A DNA stretch of 64,000 nucleotides, taken from positions 5,723,703 through 5,787,702 of the forward strand of contig NC_064037.1 in the NCBI RefSeq assembly GCF_932526225.1, in the 5' to 3' direction. Below the pieces are notes generated by a model. That model worked only from the letters and a program-made list of their open reading frames with translations, made no database searches and was not told the DNA's origin. Shown piece by piece: positions 23,641-62,965 of this stretch. This DNA is from Nematostella vectensis. Taxonomy: Eukaryota > Cnidaria > Anthozoa > Actiniaria > Edwardsiidae. The number at the start of each line of letters is the position of its first letter. Positions within the stretch are counted from its first letter, which is position 1. A program made the translations under genes and the position numbers.

Positions 23641-24311
23641 TGAGAACGAAAGTGCGAGTCAAGGCCCAACGTCTATACTTCAACAGGGAAAAATCGCCGA
23701 AGAATAGGTATCAAAATCCGTGTAAATATTTAGCCAAAAAGCATTTTACCCTTCCCTTGTCTCTGGGGGTTCGCTTCTTATTATTCTTTGCCAAAATGTC
23801 TTGCCCTGCGACCACCACAACAACATGGGGGTGGGGGCACTCTAGCTGTGAACATGACTGTTGGTTCCGACAGATACGAACATTTTATGCCCCCAAAAGA
23901 ATGAAACCGCGCCACCCCCAAGAATATACACACATCTGAATTCTATACCCAAAACTCCACCAAGAATAGATAGCCCCCCCCTTCCCCCAAAAAAGTAACC
24001 CAAACCTGAGTTCTATTCGTAAAACATACAAAAGCTTGGAACTTGCCAGTCCCGTAAAAAAGTTTTAGAAGGAAAATTTGCTTATCAAATTTAATTTATT
24101 TTTATTCCCTTTTATAAAAAATAAATCTATCCTCCCCACCTCAAAGGCCCTAGTCATCAAACCCGGTACAATTTTACTTACTTGTCTTCACACCCTGTGT
24201 GAGCACACCACATGTGACATGCCCTCAGTCATCACAACCTCACACCCCTTACCATGCATTTCTCAACCTTTAATTTTACACCCTATGCCTTTTCCTATTT
24301 GTCTTCACAAA
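23640..24311. repeat. Left flank of a diverged interspersed repeat into which the DIRS element is set
   Basis: Stretches such as ccaaacctgagttctat, tttgcttatcaaat, caaggccctagtcatcaaac and acaccctatgccttttcc recur in the same order in the right-hand block at 28395-29400. The same repeat family therefore lies on both sides of the retroelement. Confidence 0.55.
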
Positions 24312-24482
24312 GTGACAAGAGGTAGACTTAACTTGAAGGATAATTGTAATTCTCTGAGCCATACGGAACATTATGACCGTATCATGCGTACCTCCTTGCG
24401 CATGCGCAGATTGCCACGTTCTAAAGAAACCATTGTTATGCAAATTAACATGGTATAAAACCCCGCGTACAGCAAGACCATG
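24312..24482. repeat. Left terminal inverted repeat of the DIRS-like element
   Basis: The segment from gacaagaggtagac to agaccatg. Its inner part pairs with the right repeat; its outer part pairs with the internal complementary region at 24598-24660. Confidence 0.85.
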
Positions 24483-24597
24483 ACTCTTCTTCTTGAGTGT
24501 AACAAAGAAAATACACCATAGTTGACATTGAATGAAGGGTGGGCCACAGACAGCTAGACTTAGTGGCGCAAATGAAAAGGGTGGGTACCTAATAAGG

Positions 24598-24706
24598 TCA
24601 TAATGTTCCGTATGGCTCAGAGAATTACAATTATCCTTCAAGGTAAGTCTACCTCTTGTCTAATTTAAAATTCTCTTTCGCCATACTCCACATTATGCCC
24701 TTATTA
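24598..24706. repeat. Internal complementary region (ICR) of the DIRS-like element
   Basis: Reverse complement of the left outer end, followed after a short AT spacer (taatttaaa) by the reverse complement of the right outer end (attctctttc...ttattatgcg). This head-to-tail fusion of both termini is diagnostic of DIRS1-type elements. The spacer suggests that the right terminus here has lost about nine bases. Confidence 0.85.
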
Positions 24707-24780
24707 TGCGATTTCAAAGAGAGATGTCAAATAAACACACAGAAAAAACAAACACTTCATTATTTAATAGGCGTAAAGGG

Positions 24781-25110
24781 CTAGGACAACGCTAGCATAC
24801 TGACCGACGTGTCAGAGGGGGCAATAGGCTTATTGTAATACTTATTAAATGTGCACTGTCTTGACCAATCAGTCAATTTCATGATATCAGCTACCGATGC
24901 ACCCTTGAATAAAGCCTTAGATGTAACAGCACTACGGTACCTATGGGCCTTAAAAATAGAAGTATCTATGTTAGCACATTTATGTACAGCCTTGAGCCAT
25001 CTCGCAATAGTGCTAGGGGTGACACCCTTATACGGTTTATAATACGAAATAAACAACTTATCACAGGACCTAATGGGCTTTGTCCTGTCAAGATAATGCT
25101 TTACATGCAA
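24781..25110 (-). pseudogene. Tyrosine recombinase, C-terminal half (DIRS-like)
   Basis: Contains the box-II pattern FKAHRYRSAVTSKA (H-x-x-R) and, about 30 residues on, DWSRQCTFNKYY with the nucleophile-type tyrosine. The family strand-transfers the circular cDNA into the genome. Separated from its N-terminal half (26504-26845) by the 61-bp array, so it cannot be made as one protein from this copy. Confidence 0.8.
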
Positions 25111-25149
25111 GCACGGACACAGACGGCTATTGTCTGGAAAACTACGAAT

Positions 25150-26555
25150 CGTAATCCTGGACTAAACCTTCCCAGGACGTGATGTCTTAACACTTTCATT
25201 TATAACAAAAACTATTCCTGGACTAAACCTTCCCAGGACGTGATGTCTTAACACGCTCATTTATAACAAAAACTATTCCTGGGCTGCACCTTCCCAGGAC
25301 GTGATGTCTTAACACGCTCATTTATAACAAAAACTATTCCTGGGCTGCACCTTCCGAGGACGTGATGTCTTAACACGCTCATTTATAACAAAAACTATTC
25401 CTGGGCTGCACCTCCCCAGGACGTGATGTCTTAACACGCTCATTTATAACAAAAACTATTCCTGGGCTGCACCTCCCCAGGACGTGATGTCTTAACACGC
25501 TCATTTATAACAAAAACTATTCCTGGGCTGCACCTTCCCAGGACGTGATGTCTTAACACGCTCATTTATAACAAAAACTATTCCTGGACTAAACCTTCCC
25601 AGGACGTGATGTCTTAACACGCTCATTTATAACAAAAACTATTCCTCGGCTGCACCTTCCCAGGACGTGATGTCTTAACACGCTCATTTATAACAAAAAC
25701 TATTCCTGGGCTGCACCTTCCCAAGACGTGATGTCTTAACACGCTCATTTATAACAAAAACTATTCCTGGACTAAACCTTCCCAGGAAGTGATGTCTTAA
25801 CTCGCTCATTTATAACAAAAACTATTCCTGGGCTGCACCTCCCTAGGACGTGATGTCTTAACACGCTCATTTATAACAAAAACTATTCCTGGGCTGCACC
25901 TTCCCAGGACGTGATGTCTTAACACGCTCATTTATAACAAAAACTATTCCTCGGCTGCACCTTCCCAGGACGTGATGTCTTAACACGCTCATTTATAACA
26001 AAAACTATTCCTGGGCTGCACCTCCCCAGGACGTGATGTCTTAACACGCTCATTTATAACAAAAACTATTCCTGGAATAAACCTTCCCAGGACTTGATGT
26101 CTTAACACGCTCATTTATAACAAAAACTATTCCTCGGCTGCACCTTCCCAGGACGTGATGTCTTAACACGCTCATTTATAACAAAAACTATTCCTGGGCT
26201 GCACCTTCCCAGGACGTGATGTCTTAACTCGCTCATTTATAACAAAAACTATTCCTGGACTAAACCTCCCCAGGACGTGATGTCTTAACTCGCTCATTTA
26301 TAACAAAGACTATTCCTGGACTAAACCTCCCCAGGACGTGATGTCTTAACACGCTCATTTATAACAAAAACTATTCCTGGACTAAACCTTCCCAGGACGT
26401 GATGTCTTAACTCGCTCATTTATAACAAAAACTATTCCTGGACTAAACCTCCTCAGGACGTGATGTTTTAACACGCTCATTTATAACAAAAACTATTCCT
26501 AGACTAAACCTCCCCAGGACGTGATGTCTTAACTCGCTCATTTATAACAAAAACT
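25150..26555. repeat. 61-bp minisatellite inside the DIRS recombinase ORF
   Basis: About 23 tandem copies, period 61 bp, of a unit containing tttataacaaaaactattcc, a variable gggctgcacc / gactaaacct segment, and ggacgtgatgtcttaacac. No unique spacers, so not CRISPR-like. On the minus strand the unit corresponds to recombinase coding sequence (VFVINERVKTSRPG), which is also present at the array's right edge. 61 is not a multiple of three, so each unit shifts the frame. Confidence 0.95.
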
Positions 26556-26845
26556 ATCTGACCATCTGAGGCAGACATATGATTTAAGTCCAGTAAATTA
26601 ATAGACTGACAACGGCACGCTGTAACTAACGCGATAAGGGAAACTGTCTCAAGAGTCAGTTCCTTGAGCGATAAAGACTCTGATAATTCTATAGTCTTTA
26701 AGTACATTGTGAGTTGACTGACGTCCCATGTAGAAGAGTATTTAGGCTTAGGAGGCTTGTTCACAAAAACACCTTTCATAAATCTAGTTACTAAAAGATG
26801 TGAACCAATATTGATCCCCGTAACAGCTTCAAGCGTAGTTGACAC
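26504..26845 (-). pseudogene. Tyrosine recombinase, N-terminal half (DIRS-like)
   Basis: Core-binding region leading to LVTACRCQSINLLDL, which fits the box-I arginine motif of tyrosine recombinases. The ORF runs into the first unit of the minisatellite (VFVINERVKTSRPGEV) and stops there. Confidence 0.75.
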
Positions 26846-26878
26846 CGCTGAGCGATAAGTGTTTATGGTACTGTAAGC

Positions 26879-27501
26879 TTAGCCATCGTCGCACATAGAC
26901 GTCAAAAAATTGATCAGTGTACTCACAGATGCCTGAAAAGGATCATGTGACCGTTCACGACACCAGCTCTCCCATTTAGACCAGGTACCATCGTATTGTT
27001 TGCCTGTCCCCTTTGTCCATGACTCGCAGATAATCTTGGTTGCGCCAAAAGAAAATCCTCGGCTAAGGAGACATGCCCTGATAGAGTCCACGCGGCGAGC
27101 TGGAGTTGGTCCCGCAAGGGGTGGAGCTGATCCGTATGGGGAAGCTTCAGAAGGTTCGGCCACTTGGGGATTAAGATTGGTCTTTCGGTTGACATTCTCA
27201 ATACTACTGGGTACCATGCCTGGGAGGGCCACACTGGCGTTACTAGTAACAACGTTTGCACGAGATGTGCCCGTAGGTGGGTCAGCACTCTTGGAATGAG
27301 ACTGAAAGGAGTAAATGCATGAGGTTTGAAATTACTCCAGTCTAATGAGAAAGCATCGCACGCAAACTCGCACGGATCAGGCAACCAGGAAATAAATCTT
27401 GGGACCTTAGTATTTAATCTAGATGCAAATAAATCGATATCCGGCATGAAAGTGGTCTGAGACAACCAGTCAAAGACGGATGGGTGCAAACTCCACTCCA
27501 A
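26879..27501 (-). pseudogene. RNase H / connection region of the DIRS-like element
   Basis: The 26923-27501 frame contains MPDIDLFASRLNTKVPRFIS, a typical DIRS-family block downstream of the RT. A second frame (26879-27232) carries the sequence before the recombinase (ESWTKGTGKQYDGTWSKWESWC...); the two overlap, showing a frameshift or a normal ORF overlap. Confidence 0.65.
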
Positions 27502-27621
27502 ATTTATATTGAAATTTCGTGATTTGTAATCAGCTATTGTATTACTTTGTCCGGGTAAATGGACAGCTGATATCCAAATATATAGATTGTTGCATAGGAA
27601 CTAATTGAGATTTAGTTTCGT

Positions 27622-27852
27622 TCACGGTAAAGCCAAGATTAGAGAGAGGGTTTGGCAAACATCACGCGCATGTTGTGCACAATCCTCACTTGATTTACCA
27701 ATCACTAAAGTGTCATCAATATAATAGATTACTCTAATATGACGGAAACGTAACGAAGCATAAACTGGCTTAAGCACCTTAGTAAATACCCGAGGCGCTA
27801 ATTTAAGCATAAACTGGCTGGTATCGGGGTGATACAGTGCGACGAACAACAT
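27622..27852 (-). pseudogene. Reverse transcriptase fragment (YIDD) of the DIRS-like element
   Basis: Contains RVIYYIDDTLVIGKS, the RT catalytic box (Y-x-DD), preceded by LAPRVFTKVLKPV. Only the palm end is left; the N-terminal RT motifs are missing and the upstream junction runs into the ORF1-like remnant near 27880. Confidence 0.8.
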
Positions 27853-27880
27853 TCGTTACGTGCTACAGAGAATATATATA

Positions 27881-28051
27881 TCTTTAACAATGTTTCATCG
27901 CGGGACTTTTTGCGGGCTGAACCAGCCCCGCTCCGCGAGTTTGGATTGGCTTCTCGTTTGTTGTTACAAACTTGGCCAGATACCAGCGAGGTATCAACAG
28001 AGAGTCTTCATTCATTTCTTCATCAACACTCGAAGAGGACTTATTGGTCAT
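27881..28051 (-). pseudogene. ORF1 (gag-like) N-terminal remnant of the DIRS-like element
   Basis: Short open frame beginning MTNKSSSSVDEEMNED just inside the right terminal repeat, the expected place for DIRS ORF1. It stops after about 56 codons, at the internal deletion. The assignment rests on position only. Confidence 0.45.
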
Positions 28052-28213
28052 AATTCTGAAGATTCGCTGTAAAAAAAATATAAAACAGAAACAAATAGGG
28101 TATAAGCAGAGAGGACTATAAATTGAACCTCACAAAGACAAGGTTTCAAGAAGACCCAAATCAAGCCCAACGTGGGCTTACCTTTGTGCGCAAGCACGAA
28201 AGAAGAAGAGGCA

Positions 28214-28346
28214 TGGTCTTGCTGTACGCGGGGTTTTATACCATGTTAATTTGCATAACAATGGTTTCTATAAAACGTGGCAATCTGCGCATGCGCAAAG
28301 AAAAACGCATAATAAGGGCATAATGTGGAGTATGGTGAAAGAGAAT
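28214..28346. repeat. Right terminal inverted repeat of the DIRS-like element
   Basis: Inverted match to 24396-24482, continuing outward as gcataataagggcataatg...gtgaaagagaat, whose complement is found in the ICR at 24663-24706. This is the 5' end of the minus-strand element. Confidence 0.85.
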
Positions 28347-28394
28347 AGCCCTCCTTGAGTAAGCGCATTACATAGCCACTCAAACCAGTGCCCC

Positions 28395-29660
28395 CCTCTA
28401 AAATGCTAGAGGGGCATAATATGTTAAAATAAGCATTTGCGATAAGAACTTTTTGATAAATTAGCCCCCCCCACTTATTCTCAAAAATACTCAAACCTGA
28501 GTTCTATACATAAAATATACCAAGCATAGAAACTAACCTCCCAAACAAATACCCCAACCTAAATTCTATAGCCCAAGCATACAAAATCTTGCTATAAGGA
28601 AGCTTTAACTCTCAGATTTGCTTATTAAATCAAATGAATTTTATTCCATTTAAAAAAAAAATGGGCCTGAAGTATCACCAAATATAAATATTTATTTTCC
28701 ATACAGTATGATATCTATGACTGCACGATCATACTCCTAGAATCTCCAAGGCCTAGTAATCAAACCTGGTACAAGAGGGGTAAAAAGAAGGGCATAATGT
28801 GCTAAAATAAGCATTTGCGATAAGGACTTTTTGTCAAATTAGCCTCTCCCCCAAAAACACCCAAACCTGAGTTCTATACATAAAATATACCAAGCATAGA
28901 AACTTACCTCCCAAACAAATACTCAAACCTATATACCCCAAACATATAAATTCTTATTATCACTATAGTTTTAAAACGGAGCTTCAACACTCAAACTTGC
29001 CTATCAAATCATATTAATATTATTCCCTTTTTTAAAAAAAGACTCTTTGCACATATAATGGGGACTGATGAGAAAAAAATGGGCCTGAAGTATCACCAAA
29101 TATGAATAGATATTTTCCATATGATATCTGCTCTAGTGAAGCTTGGAGCCTCTGGTACCCAGGGTATGACTACACTCCCATTTTCCTATTATCTCCAAGG
29201 CCTAAATCAAACCTGGTACAAGTTTACTACATCTTCACAACCTGTGTCAGCTCCCCCCATTAGACATACCCTTAGTCACCACCCCTTTGCCCTTACCATG
29301 CCTTTTCCTCATCCTAGTTTACACTCTATGCCTTTTTTCCACTTGTCTGCACACACAATGAAATACACCCTCAATGGCTCTAACTTGGTGTTAGAACCTG
29401 TGTATTAAGCACGATTTATGTCACAAAACTTCCTTTGTTTGATAAAAAGAATCATGATAAAACAGAGCTGAATACAATGAAGTCCTTTGGGGATGGTTCT
29501 GACACCGAGGTATACATACACCCCTCATTGAATAAGCACATTACATAGCCCCTCAAACAAGTGCCCCCTCTAGAATCCATTTAGAAAAGCCATAATGTGA
29601 GCATTTGTGGTAAGGACTTTTGTTTCAACGAGTAATAGCAAACTAATGCAGCAATGTATA
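28395..29660. repeat. Tandem-like copies of a ~381-bp diverged repeat
   Basis: Two copies with the same order of landmarks (aagcatttgcgataag at 28432 and 28813; ccaaacctgagttctatac; atgggcctgaagtatcacc at 28662 and 29078; caaacctggtacaag) and a third partial copy near 29585. The poly-C stretches vary in length. No coding potential. Confidence 0.7.
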
Positions 29661-31540
29661 ATGACTGCCATCCCTGAGATTTACAGATCATAGTAAATCT
29701 ATTTATTCCAGGATCAAATATAAACATTTAAACAATACTTTTATGTAGTGTCTTTTAATTGCATACAATAAACAGTGACTCGCGGCCATATACGATTAAG
29801 CTTCATTTTTTTAATGAGACTCGCTGCCATTCTGTATAAGATTCATTTTAGTTTCAATATCCCAGGGAAATTTTGTTCATTTGTATGACTTGATGAATTG
29901 TACAACTAGATAATTGGTGATCAATGTTACACCCTGCTAGCAGTGGCTTACACTTCCGCGTTCATTACAGTACGATTCGGTGAAGACGTAAAAATAACCC
30001 TGCAATGAGGTCTGTCGCCGATGAGAAACAACACAAATAGGATATATCTGACTCACTGAGTCAGTGAAATCCCTGCTTAAACAGATAAGAAGAAATCACT
30101 GCTAGCAAAGAGTTAAAAAGCGGCTTTCAACATGATTTTCCCGATTCGACGGAACCGCCATTTTGTTTTCCTACTCTGAGTTGAGGCGTGTCCGCGTGAG
30201 ACTAGGCATAGTAATACTCATCTCTGATTGGTTAATCAGATTGTTTATCAAATTTAACCAAAAATGGTGATGTTCCGCACTGTTCTAGCTCTTTATTTCA
30301 TTCGCGGGTAAGAAAAACGCAGCCGAGAACAGCTAAAAATATTCTGCCGCTTGTTGTTTGTTTTTTACATGTCAGAATGACGTCGAAATGAGCAATGGCA
30401 ACGGCTAAGTAATATTATTTCCTGCTCATTCAATTTTATTTGCAGCCATTGGCTTTGTCTGCTTAGCTGCCGCTCTTGTGTCACGTATACCTTGCGTGAC
30501 ACTAAGAGGGGCAACTGCAGCAAACTACCACACCGCTTGCCCGATCGTTTTTCTTTGGAATATTGCTTTGCTTCATATATCCAAGGATTGCTTGTTCGAT
30601 TCTTTTTCTGGATACTTTTGCTCGCTAAATTGAGGGATCTTTGTTACCGATGTTAAATATCAAATGGCGGTCCCTAAACAACGCCTTGCGAAATGATGTT
30701 TATCACTCGATGTGTTGGAAAACGTCATGCGCAGGCGTGGAGTGTTGGACTGTGAGTTTTTTAGGGCATCTGGAGTATTTTAGGGCAGCAATTTTTGGTG
30801 TGCAGCTATTTTTTAGGGGTATTTTTCGAATTTCCCTACGGGCATCCCTATCACTTTTACTCTGAAGAACCCTCCCCGGGATGTCAAGACTGGGAAAACG
30901 AGCTCTTCCTTCGAAGATTTTATAATAGATACTGCAAGTGAGTGGATAAAAGCTTATTATCTCTGCAGGCTCGATGACTTAAATAATGACTTGATCTAGT
31001 AAAATAATGAAACGTTCTTATCTAGTTAATAGAAACTGGATGGCCGAAGGCAATACATGATCACTTCTGGATGTCACTTTTGCCTTTTTTGTTTTATAAA
31101 GAATAAACTTTTTATATGGTTGTATTTTTTACTGAAATTTTTACTCCATCTGCTGGACTAGTCGGCAAATGCTGCAATGTGCGATAGAAAAAAAGGAAAG
31201 AAATATAAAACTTATTTTTAGTTACAAGCCAAAATCAGTTGAGCTGGTCGTTATTATTATATTGGCCTCATAGAATATTCAAATGTTGTGTTCAGCAAGA
31301 TGATTCTTTTTCGCGATTACTGTAGTTATTCACAGACTTAAAGTTTGATATTTTTTGCACATTGTTATCTGGTTATTTGTCTTCGTAAGCGATGCATGCC
31401 TTATATTTTCCAGTGTGTCAAGATGTAACGTGGAATACACTCTTTTTTATTAGAACCTTTTTTTATAAGAACGTTCAGCCTGAAGAACATTCCGAGGCTA
31501 AGATAGCGGAAAAAAATTCTTAGTCCTGGTGCGTTCGAAA
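29661..31540. other. Intergenic DNA upstream of SGK3
   Basis: AT-rich, no gene recognised on either strand; ORFs are short and lack splice context. Confidence 0.4.
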
Positions 31541-31795
31541 ATGCAAAGTCCAATTGTGCTTATAGAAACAACCTTATTTATATTGCTATTAATCTTTAGT
31601 GTAATTCCCTTCCTAATAATTCATTGGGTATTATATTCTTTTTATACACCTCCAAAAATAAGAACGGCTCAGCCTCAGCTAAAAATTAGACGTTCTTTTA
31701 AAAAGAGAGTATTTTGCGTATTTTGCAACTTGGCAGCAAGCAGTAGCAAGGAGAAAAAAACATCACTGCGAAAGCGAGCACTTAAAAATGATTGA
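31541..31795 (+). CDS. Doubtful small ORF with one membrane-like segment
   Basis: 84-codon ORF from an ATG at 31541: a long hydrophobic stretch (residues ~5-32, LFILLLIFSVIPFLIIHWVLY) followed by a strongly basic tail with two Cys. It resembles a single-pass small membrane protein, but there is no family match I recognise, base composition is AT-rich like the surroundings, and a DIRS fragment lies 45 bp downstream. Chance or a decayed element is at least as likely. Confidence 0.2.
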   Translation: MQSPIVLIETTLFILLLIFSVIPFLIIHWVLYSFYTPPKIRTAQPQLKIRRSFKKRVFCVFCNLAASSSKEKKTSLRKRALKND

Positions 31796-31837
31796 AGTAT
31801 GATTGGCATCTGGTCAACATTTTCACCAAAAAGAAAT

Positions 31838-31902
31838 GGGGTGATACAGTGCGACAAACAACATTCCTTATGTGCTACAGAGAATATATATATCTTTAAA
31901 AG
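31838..31902 (-). mobile_element. Solo fragment of the same DIRS-like family
   Basis: About 60 bp (ggggtgatacagtgcgac ... agaatatatatatcttta) almost identical to 27827-27890 in the DIRS element, differing at a handful of positions. The matched part spans the deletion junction between the ORF1 remnant side and the RT. Confidence 0.7.
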
Positions 31903-32418
31903 CAAGAAATTAAAAATAGCAAATTGAAAACTACTTACCTAGCTTGACATTAAAGGTAATTGAGTGAATGAAATAGATAATTTTTATGCTTTGATTTTTT
32001 GGGGTCTATTTTCTTGGATTTTACATTGATGATAAGTAAATGTGGTTGGCTTATTTTAGATAAAATAATAGATTCTCCTTACGTCAACATGCCAATGTTT
32101 CTAATAAATATCCGGCCTCGGTCCCAGGCTTCAGCTCGTGCTGGCGGACTTCTGTTCTTACAAACTGCACCAAAATCTGTTCAGGTTTCACTGGACAATT
32201 TTTCCTTCTAAATAACCCATCATAGGAATTTCAAGACAACCATTTAAGTTCAAGCTAGCAGATGACTTGAATGCCACTAGGTGCTTTTTGTGTAGTGCTT
32301 TCCTGTAGAAACGTTTAACTTTTCCCTCACCATCGTGATCGAAGCTGCATCCAAGTTCTGAGCAAACTAAACGAGATTGAACCAAAAGAGGGATCAGTTC
32401 TCTACTCCGTAGTTAGCA

Positions 32419-45238
<12,820 letters not shown>

Positions 45239-45386
45239 TCCGCCACAAGCGCATGCCCCAAAGACTCCCGCCAAAAAAAAAAAAAAAAAAAAAAGAGAAA
45301 ACTCCGCGTCGCGTTGTATGATATGCGTGCCCGACGTTGAAATTATGTGAACGTGATCGCGGCCCTGTTGCCATTTCGAATATTGT

Positions 45387-45392
45387 AATAAA
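45387..45392 (+). terminator. Poly(A) signal of SGK3
   Basis: AATAAA 149 bases after the SGK3 stop codon; a run of about 24 A precedes it at 45270-45293. Confidence 0.65.
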
Positions 45393-45665
45393 ATCCTTCT
45401 GATTAATACTGTCTCGACTGCTCACATCGTTTAGTGATTTTATTTGGGGTATCTCGAAACAGACAAATCATATAAATTCGGTGGTAATAGCTGTTGCCGA
45501 TTGCGTTGCGCGTTTATGCAAGTTTTTCTAGTTTTGATTTCGAAACATTTCTGGTAGTAATACAAATATTCAGCCTGGAATATAATAAGGACCACTTTTG
45601 TCTTTGTCTTGTTATAGGGCGTTTCGCGTCACCCTTCGAAATACAGAACATTCTCTTTTAGCGTT

Positions 45666-45671
45666 TTTATT
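45666..45671 (-). terminator. Possible poly(A) signal of VPS53
   Basis: AATAAA on the minus strand about 257 bases downstream of the VPS53 stop (45928). It lies in the 690-bp gap between the convergent 3' ends of SGK3 and VPS53. Confidence 0.45.
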
Positions 45672-45927
45672 CACTAATAAATTAAATTGTACAGCCATGT
45701 GTATGTTATCTAGATTTACGTCTACTATATCTATTAATTCAAAGTGTCATGCGTATGCTCCATTCCCTATTATTTCACCTGACTTTTCGTCTCTTGAATT
45801 TTGTGTCATGGAATTGCATTTTAAACCATATGCAATGCAAAAGCCAATGGCAAAGCTATTTTCGAAGTGATTTAGACGATCCGTTCCAGCTTTTTTAAAT
45901 TGTTTGTGATCAACCTTTCAAGCATCC

Positions 45928-61156
<15,229 letters not shown>

Positions 61157-61960
61157 ATTGGATTCTTCGAGGACCGCTGACTTGTTGTAACGAACGTACT
61201 ACTTTTTCATGTCCCAGGCGGAGGGAGGGGGGAGGGGAGGGTGTAAGGAAAACAGACGTGGGTGATCGCTGGAACCTAAGGGATAGCACTTTGGTGTGAT
61301 CAAAAAAAATTCTTACCCCCAAGAGATAGCGGATTGTGGTGTTGTAGGTTTATACACAAACAGATAGTATCGTCCTATCTATCGTCCATCCCGTCTACTT
61401 TGAGAGTCCCCCCCTCCCCTACTGGGGATGCAACGTGTAAACCTCCTCCCAGTACCATAGAAAATTAACTTCTGACGTAGTCAAAACCCCAATTTCTGAC
61501 CACCCCCATGTTTCTTATAGCATTCAAGTATTAAGTAAAAAGCTCGAGGATGTTAACATAGGCGGTGCGAATAAGAATCAATCGATTGAAGTCTAAATCA
61601 ATATGGAATGAGGCCGTGGCCAAGAAAGTCATAGAACAGCTAAATCTCCCTGAAACCCTAGCTGAAGTTAGGGCTATATACCGGAGATCCGATGACTCAT
61701 ATGAAAACCTTTTTCATGACCTCAGCTAGCCTGCATAGCGCCTCAAGGGGAGGGGGGCTAGACCAACCAATTATTACATAAAATCCTCAAGAAAGTCGGT
61801 GCTATTAGATAGAGGATAACGAGAGGTAACGGATTAGAAGGCACAACACCCAAATCAATGGTTTGACAACGAATGCAGATCAGAAAAGGAAAATCTTCTT
61901 AATTTAGGCAAACTTAGATCGAGACACCCAAATAAAGTAGACCAAGAGAGAGCATAAGTT
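61157..61960. promoter_or_regulatory. 5' flank of VPS53 (promoter presumed here)
   Basis: The region upstream of the VPS53 start, with a G-rich run at 61218-61241. No TATA box obvious on the minus strand, no other gene recognised. Confidence 0.35.
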
Positions 61961-62965
61961 AAGAGAGGGACACTTTGTATTACGAATCTGGCTATTTTTA
62001 GTAACCACCACCCCACCACTGCGCGTGAGGATTTGCTTGGGTTGCGTGTTGTTGTTTTGCCAACTCGATAGGAATGAAAAGAGATCATGAAAAATAACTC
62101 GGAAGAAGAAAACAAGCCTAACTTAAGTAAGCAAGATTGGCTAATATACTCACAGAAAGCTAAATCCCCGAATAACTTGACTGTTTTGTTTGTGTGAGCG
62201 GCGAAGTTAAGCCAAGAAGAAAGAAAATAGCGACGAGCGAAAAAATGGCTGTGATACGCGTTTGATTTAAATCCTCCAAATCACTCCAGCTTGTATAATA
62301 TACTTAATAGTTATAGAAATGTCTAGAAGCAGCATCAAAGAAGTACAGTAATAACTCGCCCTTTATCTTCTCACTATTAGAGAAGCTCAGATACTTCAGC
62401 TTGCTGGCTTTGATCATCACAAAAATTCATTCCCTCGCTACAAGGATTGTTTTATGAAATGTACTTTCTTGGATTCCTTCTCAATTCACCGGAATATTCA
62501 CAAAAATCAATATAATATCTAACTTACAGATTTTGTTTGACCATTAGGAAGATAATGAATGTTGAGAAACCACGAAGAAGCAGCAAGTACAGCGGAAGCG
62601 GGGTTTGAAGCCAAGGTTTTCCGCTCTTGATTTTGAATCAAGTCTCTGAAGTCTTTTTTATTTACACGTTTTTGAAATCTTGCAATTCTCGAAGTACTGC
62701 ATGTATCCTTGATGCTAGAATGAAATTGTCGATGTTATTAGTTCAAAAAGAGTGTTTATTTTTTTTCGGGTTCAAGTCACAAAACAGCGGCAAACAACAA
62801 GATGTAAATGCCAAAGAGCGGGGGTAGGGTGAGTAAAAATGCTCACGCGCAGTAAAACTGCTCACGCGCAGTGGTGGGGTGGTGGTTACTAAAAATAGCC
62901 AGATTCGGAATCGACATCGCGCGCGGGTTACCAAAGTGTCCCTTTCTTATCTTATGCTCTCTTGA
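61935..62965. repeat. Inverted repeat pair, 47 bp perfect core
   Basis: 61983-62029 and 62861-62907 are exact reverse complements (cgaatctggctatttttag...gcgcgtgag). Outside the core the match goes on with gaps (agagagcataag / gggacactttg, 61945-61976 against 62933-62960). The arms enclose about 830 bp with no transposase ORF. Confidence 0.85.

Larger units (their letters stand above)
24312..28346 (-). mobile_element. Decayed DIRS-like (tyrosine recombinase) retrotransposon
   Basis: Minus-strand element of about 4.0 kb. Terminal repeats are inverted: about 85 nearly identical bases at 24396-24482 (gcatgcgcagattgccacg...) pair with 28214-28302. An internal complementary region at 24598-24706 carries the complement of the left outer end (24312-24376) joined to the complement of the right outer end (28305-28346): the DIRS1 layout used in rolling-circle replication. 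Coding remnants, in sense order, are an ORF1-like start (28050-27880), reverse transcriptase with YIDD (27852-27622), an RNase H/connection part (27501-26923), tyrosine recombinase part 1 with the box-I Arg (26845-26504) and part 2 with HRYR and the catalytic-type Tyr (25110-24781). Much of ORF1 and the RT N-terminus is missing, and stops and frameshifts occur, so it is not autonomous. Confidence 0.85.

Noticed and set aside
24078-24641. ORFs of 121-126 codons
   Set aside because: They arise from the terminal repeat and internal complementary region of the DIRS-like element.
25150-26555. Regular repeat array resembling a CRISPR
   Set aside because: Units are contiguous 61-bp copies with no unique spacers, in a eukaryotic retroelement.
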